Position numbers and translations under genes: made by a program
Shown here: piece by piece, positions 6,331-8,317 of the stretch
Layout: the number at the start of each line of letters is the position of its first letter
How positions within the stretch are numbered: the stretch's first letter is position 1
The notes under the pieces: generated by a model
What the model saw: the letters and a program-made list of their open reading frames with translations, nothing else
The model's database searches: none
What the model was told of the DNA's origin: nothing
Assembly (NCBI GenBank): GCA_007120575.1
Contig: SKNJ01000343.1
Location: forward strand, 1-8,317
Length of the DNA stretch: 8,317 nucleotides
Direction of reading: 5' to 3'
From: Thioalkalivibrio sp.
GTDB taxonomy: Bacteria; Pseudomonadota; Gammaproteobacteria; Ectothiorhodospirales; Ectothiorhodospiraceae

Positions 6331-7173
6331 ATGGAAGAACGCATCAATATCCCGGTAGGTGACTGGATCGAGGCCGGGGTCGACTGGATCCTCGACAACC
6401 TCGAGCCAGCACTGGACGGGATTGCCTGGTTTCTCGGATTGCTGACCAACTCCTTCGAGGGGGCCCTGCTGGCGGTGCCGGCGTGGCTGCTGGTGCTGCT
6501 CCTGGTGGGGCTTAGCTGGTGGCGGGTCAGCTGGCGCTTCGGCATCTTCGCGATCGTGGCCCTGGGGCTGATCCTGGGCATGGACCTGTGGGAGCCGACG
6601 GTCAAGACCCTGTCCCTGGTGCTGGCCTCGGCCCTGGTGGCACTACTGGTCGGGATGCCCGTGGGGGTCGCGATGTCGCGCAGCGACACGGTGGAGGCCG
6701 CGGTGCGCCCGGTGCTGGACCTGATGCAGACCATGCCGCCGTTCGTCTATCTGATCCCGGCGGCGATCTTCTTCGGCCTGGGTACGGTGCCGGGTGCGAT
6801 CGCCACGGTGGTCTTCTGTATGCCGCCAGTGGTGCGTTTGACCAATCTCGGCATCCGTCAGGTGAACCGCGAACAGATCGAGGCGGGGTTGGCCTTCGGT
6901 TGCAATCGGCGCCAGCTTTTGACCAAGATTCAGTTACCTCTGGCGATGCCGTCGATTATGGCCGGCATCAACCAGACCATCATGCTGGCACTCTCCATGG
7001 TGGTGATCGCGTCGATGATCGGTGCCGGCGGGCTTGGCAACACCGTGCTGACCGGTATCCAGCGACTCGATGTCGGGCTGGGATTCGAGGGCGGCCTGGG
7101 GGTTGTGATCCTCGCCATCCTGCTCGATCGGATCACCCAGAGCGTAGGGCTGCGGCGCAAGGCGAGCGGCTGA
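6331..7173 (+). CDS. proW: Glycine betaine/proline ABC transporter permease ProW
   Basis: This 280-residue inner-membrane permease forms the channel of the proU-type importer. ATG 6331 follows the proV stop by one base, with a GGGG-rich binding site inside the end of proV, so translation is coupled. The protein opens with an amphipathic N-terminus (VGDWIEAGVDWI) followed by hydrophobic segments at about residues 47-63, 70-86, 92-112, 135-150, 152-170, 208-232 and 243-262. The ATPase-contacting EAA loop is the EAGLAFGCNRRQLLTKIQLPLAMPSIMAG region beginning at E184. The MQTMPPFVYLIPAAIFFGLG and GAGGLGNTVLTGIQRLD stretches are strongly characteristic of OpuAB/ProW proteins. It is close in length to OpuAB (about 280) and lacks the longer N-terminus of E. 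coli ProW (about 354). Confidence 0.95.
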   Translation: MEERINIPVGDWIEAGVDWILDNLEPALDGIAWFLGLLTNSFEGALLAVPAWLLVLLLVGLSWWRVSWRFGIFAIVALGLILGMDLWEPTVKTLSLVLASALVALLVGMPVGVAMSRSDTVEAAVRPVLDLMQTMPPFVYLIPAAIFFGLGTVPGAIATVVFCMPPVVRLTNLGIRQVNREQIEAGLAFGCNRRQLLTKIQLPLAMPSIMAGINQTIMLALSMVVIASMIGAGGLGNTVLTGIQRLDVGLGFEGGLGVVILAILLDRITQSVGLRRKASG

Positions 7174-7225
7174 TCCGGGCGCGTGCGTCGCACCATCCGT
7201 TTCACACGAAGGAAGGAGTAGCACG

Positions 7226-8095
7226 ATGAACAAGACACTGACCTCAACCCTGCTGGGCGGCGTGCTGGCCGCCTCCATGGGCCTGTCCACGGCGCAGGCC
7301 GACGATATCCAGATTGGCTGGACCGCGTGGTCCGATGCCGAATTCGTGACCAAGCTGGCCGAACGCGTCATCGAGGACGAGATGGGCTATTCGGTTGAAC
7401 TGATCCAGACCGACATCGCCCCGCAGTATCAGGGCCTTGCCTCCGGCGATATCGACATGATGCTGATGGCTTGGCTGCCCGGTACCCATGCCGACTACAT
7501 GGAGCGCGTCGGTCAGGATGTGGTGAACCTGGGGCCGCTGTATGGCCATGCCCGGCTTGGCTGGGCGGTGCCGGATTTCATTCCCGAAGACGAGCTCGCC
7601 TCGATCGAGGATCTGAAGAAGGACTCGGTGCGGGACCGTTTGAATGGCCGCATCACCGGCATTGACCCGGGCGCCGGTCTGACGCGGCTGTCGCAGGAGG
7701 CCATCGACAGCTACGGGCTCGACGGGTATGACCTGCAGATCTCGTCCGGCGCCGGCATGACGTCGGCCCTGGAACGCGCGATCCGGCGTGACGAATGGAT
7801 CGTGGTGACCGGCTGGAGCCCGCACTGGAAGTTTGGTGCCCACGAGCTGCGCTACCTCGAGGACCCGCAGGGCGCACTGGGCGGCTTCGAGCGTATCCAC
7901 GCACTCGCACGCGAAGGGTTTGCCGAGGAATATCATGATGTCGCGATGATGATCGGGCGTATGTATATCGACCTCGAGACCCTGGAGGAGGCGATGTTCT
8001 TTGCTCAGGAGAACTCCTACGACGAGGCCGTGGATCGTTTCATCAACGATCATCCGCAATACGTGAGCTACTGGGTGAGCGGAGTCATCGACTGA
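7226..8095 (+). CDS. proX: Periplasmic glycine betaine-type substrate-binding protein (ProX/OpuAC family)
   Basis: This 289-residue periplasmic protein captures the osmoprotectant and delivers it to ProVW. AAGGAG (7213-7218) lies 7 bases before ATG 7226. Residues 1-25 form a signal peptide ending AQA, with Asp-Asp after it and no lipobox. Tryptophans that could build the aromatic cage for a quaternary ammonium ligand include W32 and W35 in GWTAWSD, W83 in MAWLPGTHADY, and W197/W201 in TGWSPHW. The GWxPHW motif is closer to OpuAC-type proteins than to E. coli ProX, so glycine betaine is the best guess; proline betaine, ectoine or choline-like ligands are not excluded. It follows proW by 52 bases with a strong binding site of its own, as expected where the binding protein is made in excess. 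The short gap shows no terminator. Confidence 0.93.
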   Translation: MNKTLTSTLLGGVLAASMGLSTAQADDIQIGWTAWSDAEFVTKLAERVIEDEMGYSVELIQTDIAPQYQGLASGDIDMMLMAWLPGTHADYMERVGQDVVNLGPLYGHARLGWAVPDFIPEDELASIEDLKKDSVRDRLNGRITGIDPGAGLTRLSQEAIDSYGLDGYDLQISSGAGMTSALERAIRRDEWIVVTGWSPHWKFGAHELRYLEDPQGALGGFERIHALAREGFAEEYHDVAMMIGRMYIDLETLEEAMFFAQENSYDEAVDRFINDHPQYVSYWVSGVID

Positions 8096-8114
8096 GGCTG
8101 TCGTTCCCGCGCGG

Positions 8115-8130
8115 GGCACAGGGACGTGCC
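8115..8130 (+). other. Small hairpin in the proX 3' UTR
   Basis: GGCAC (8115-8119) pairs with GTGCC (8126-8130) around a six-base loop. It is the first of three consecutive hairpins after proX. On its own it is weak. Confidence 0.25.
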
Positions 8131-8133
8131 TGG

Positions 8134-8160
8134 GGAAGCGCGGTTCAAACCGCGTCTTCC
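8134..8160 (+). repeat. Twelve-pair inverted repeat in the proX 3' UTR
   Basis: Bases 8139-8145 pair with 8148-8154, and after a one-base bulge (T8155) 8134-8138 pair with 8156-8160, giving twelve pairs. The apex GGTTCAAACC looks like a tRNA T-arm but lacks the proper stem. It lies just before the intrinsic terminator and probably shields the 3' end of the proVWX message or is part of a short 3'-derived RNA. Confidence 0.45.
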
Positions 8161-8167
8161 GCATCAG

Positions 8168-8192
8168 GACCCTGCCCCGGCAGGGTCTTTTT
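8168..8192 (+). terminator. Rho-independent terminator of the proVWX operon
   Basis: An exact 8-bp stem (8168-8175 with 8180-8187) with a CCCG loop is followed directly by five Ts (8188-8192). It lies 73 bases after the proX stop and closes the operon. Confidence 0.9.
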
Positions 8193-8215
8193 GCTGCATG
8201 GGCTGTGGGGTTGGA

Positions 8216-8244
8216 TGGCCACTCTGGGGTGCGGCGACTATGCT
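8216..8244 (+). promoter_or_regulatory. Possible sigma-70 promoter for the right-edge gene
   Basis: TGGCCA (8216-8221) and TATGCT (8239-8244) each match four of six consensus positions and are separated by 17 bases. They lie between the proVWX terminator and a new start codon at 8297, where a promoter is expected. The match is moderate. Confidence 0.42.
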
Positions 8245-8296
8245 CCAGACAGGAAGCCGGACCGGCTTTGTTCCACGCTTCCGAAGGGGAGACGAG

Positions 8297-8317
8297 ATGC
8301 CGATGGCCGATATCCAG
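8297..8317 (+). CDS. Start of a gene running off the right edge
   Basis: ATG 8297 follows AGGGGAG (8285-8291) by 5 bases, and the frame stays open for the seven codons to the edge (MPMADIQ). A terminator and a possible promoter lie upstream, which supports a real gene start. ATG 8303 is an in-frame alternative. Seven residues do not allow any family assignment. Confidence 0.5.

Noticed and set aside
3249..6734. 1161-codon antisense open frame across five genes
   Set aside because: It covers the small protein, ligase, receiver-like protein, proV and part of proW on the opposite strand. Strong third-position GC in the real genes removes stop codons from the complement; the composition is low-quality and no domain is visible.
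8134..8160. Possible tRNA 3' half (GGTTCAAACC)
   Set aside because: The stem that would follow a TTCAAAC loop is mismatched at the second pair, and there is no acceptor, D-arm or anticodon arm upstream. It folds better as a simple long hairpin.
7244..8164. 306-codon antisense open frame opposite proX
   Set aside because: It is a shadow of proX, which has a signal peptide, ribosome binding site and clear family motifs.
1..8317. CRISPR array, insertion sequence or mobile-element boundary
   Set aside because: I saw no regularly spaced direct repeats, transposase or integrase genes, terminal inverted repeats or sudden change in codon use, apart from the short AT-rich island at 336-370.

Overview
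This is a GC-rich window in which every credible gene lies on the + strand. The proteins are acidic, the porin, periplasmic and binding proteins carry ordinary Gram-negative export signals, and a complete proU-type compatible-solute importer is present. This suggests a Gram-negative proteobacterium, probably a halophilic or haloalkaliphilic gammaproteobacterium. The lipoate-ligase-like gene resembles the type linked to sulfur oxidisers with an sHdr pathway, which would fit an Ectothiorhodospiraceae/Thioalkalivibrio-like host. That assignment is inference; no marker gene here proves it.

Left part (1-3100). The window opens on the last ~87 codons of a gene that may encode a radical-SAM/biotin-synthase-like protein, closed by a perfect 13-bp hairpin. 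A leader of about 195 bases with an AT-rich island and a strong hairpin precedes a FadL/OmpP1-family outer-membrane transporter (525-1859). Two GC-rich hairpins separate it from an uncharacterised periplasmic protein (2067-3017), which ends at a good intrinsic terminator.

Middle part (3100-5075). A small uncharacterised cytoplasmic protein (3161-3580) is followed after 4 bases by a TTG-started lipoate-protein-ligase-family enzyme (3585-4628), an arrangement that suggests translational coupling. Next comes a stand-alone receiver-like protein (4692-5075) that lacks most of the phosphorylation residues of a true response regulator.

Right part (5100-8317). proV, proW and proX (5124-8095) encode a full glycine betaine/proline-type ABC importer: a CBS-tailed ATPase, a permease and a periplasmic binding protein, in the same order as enterobacterial proU. 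The 3' UTR holds several hairpins and ends in a strong intrinsic terminator near 8187. A possible promoter and the first seven codons of another gene reach the right edge.

The importer takes up osmoprotectant from the periplasm, the FadL-like protein would admit hydrophobic substrates through the outer membrane, and the ligase would attach lipoate or octanoate to a target protein. I see no CRISPR array, insertion sequence, tRNA or rRNA, and no clear novel defence or mobile system. The most interesting items are the two uncharacterised proteins, the divergent ligase with its coupled partner, and the pseudo-receiver beside the importer.
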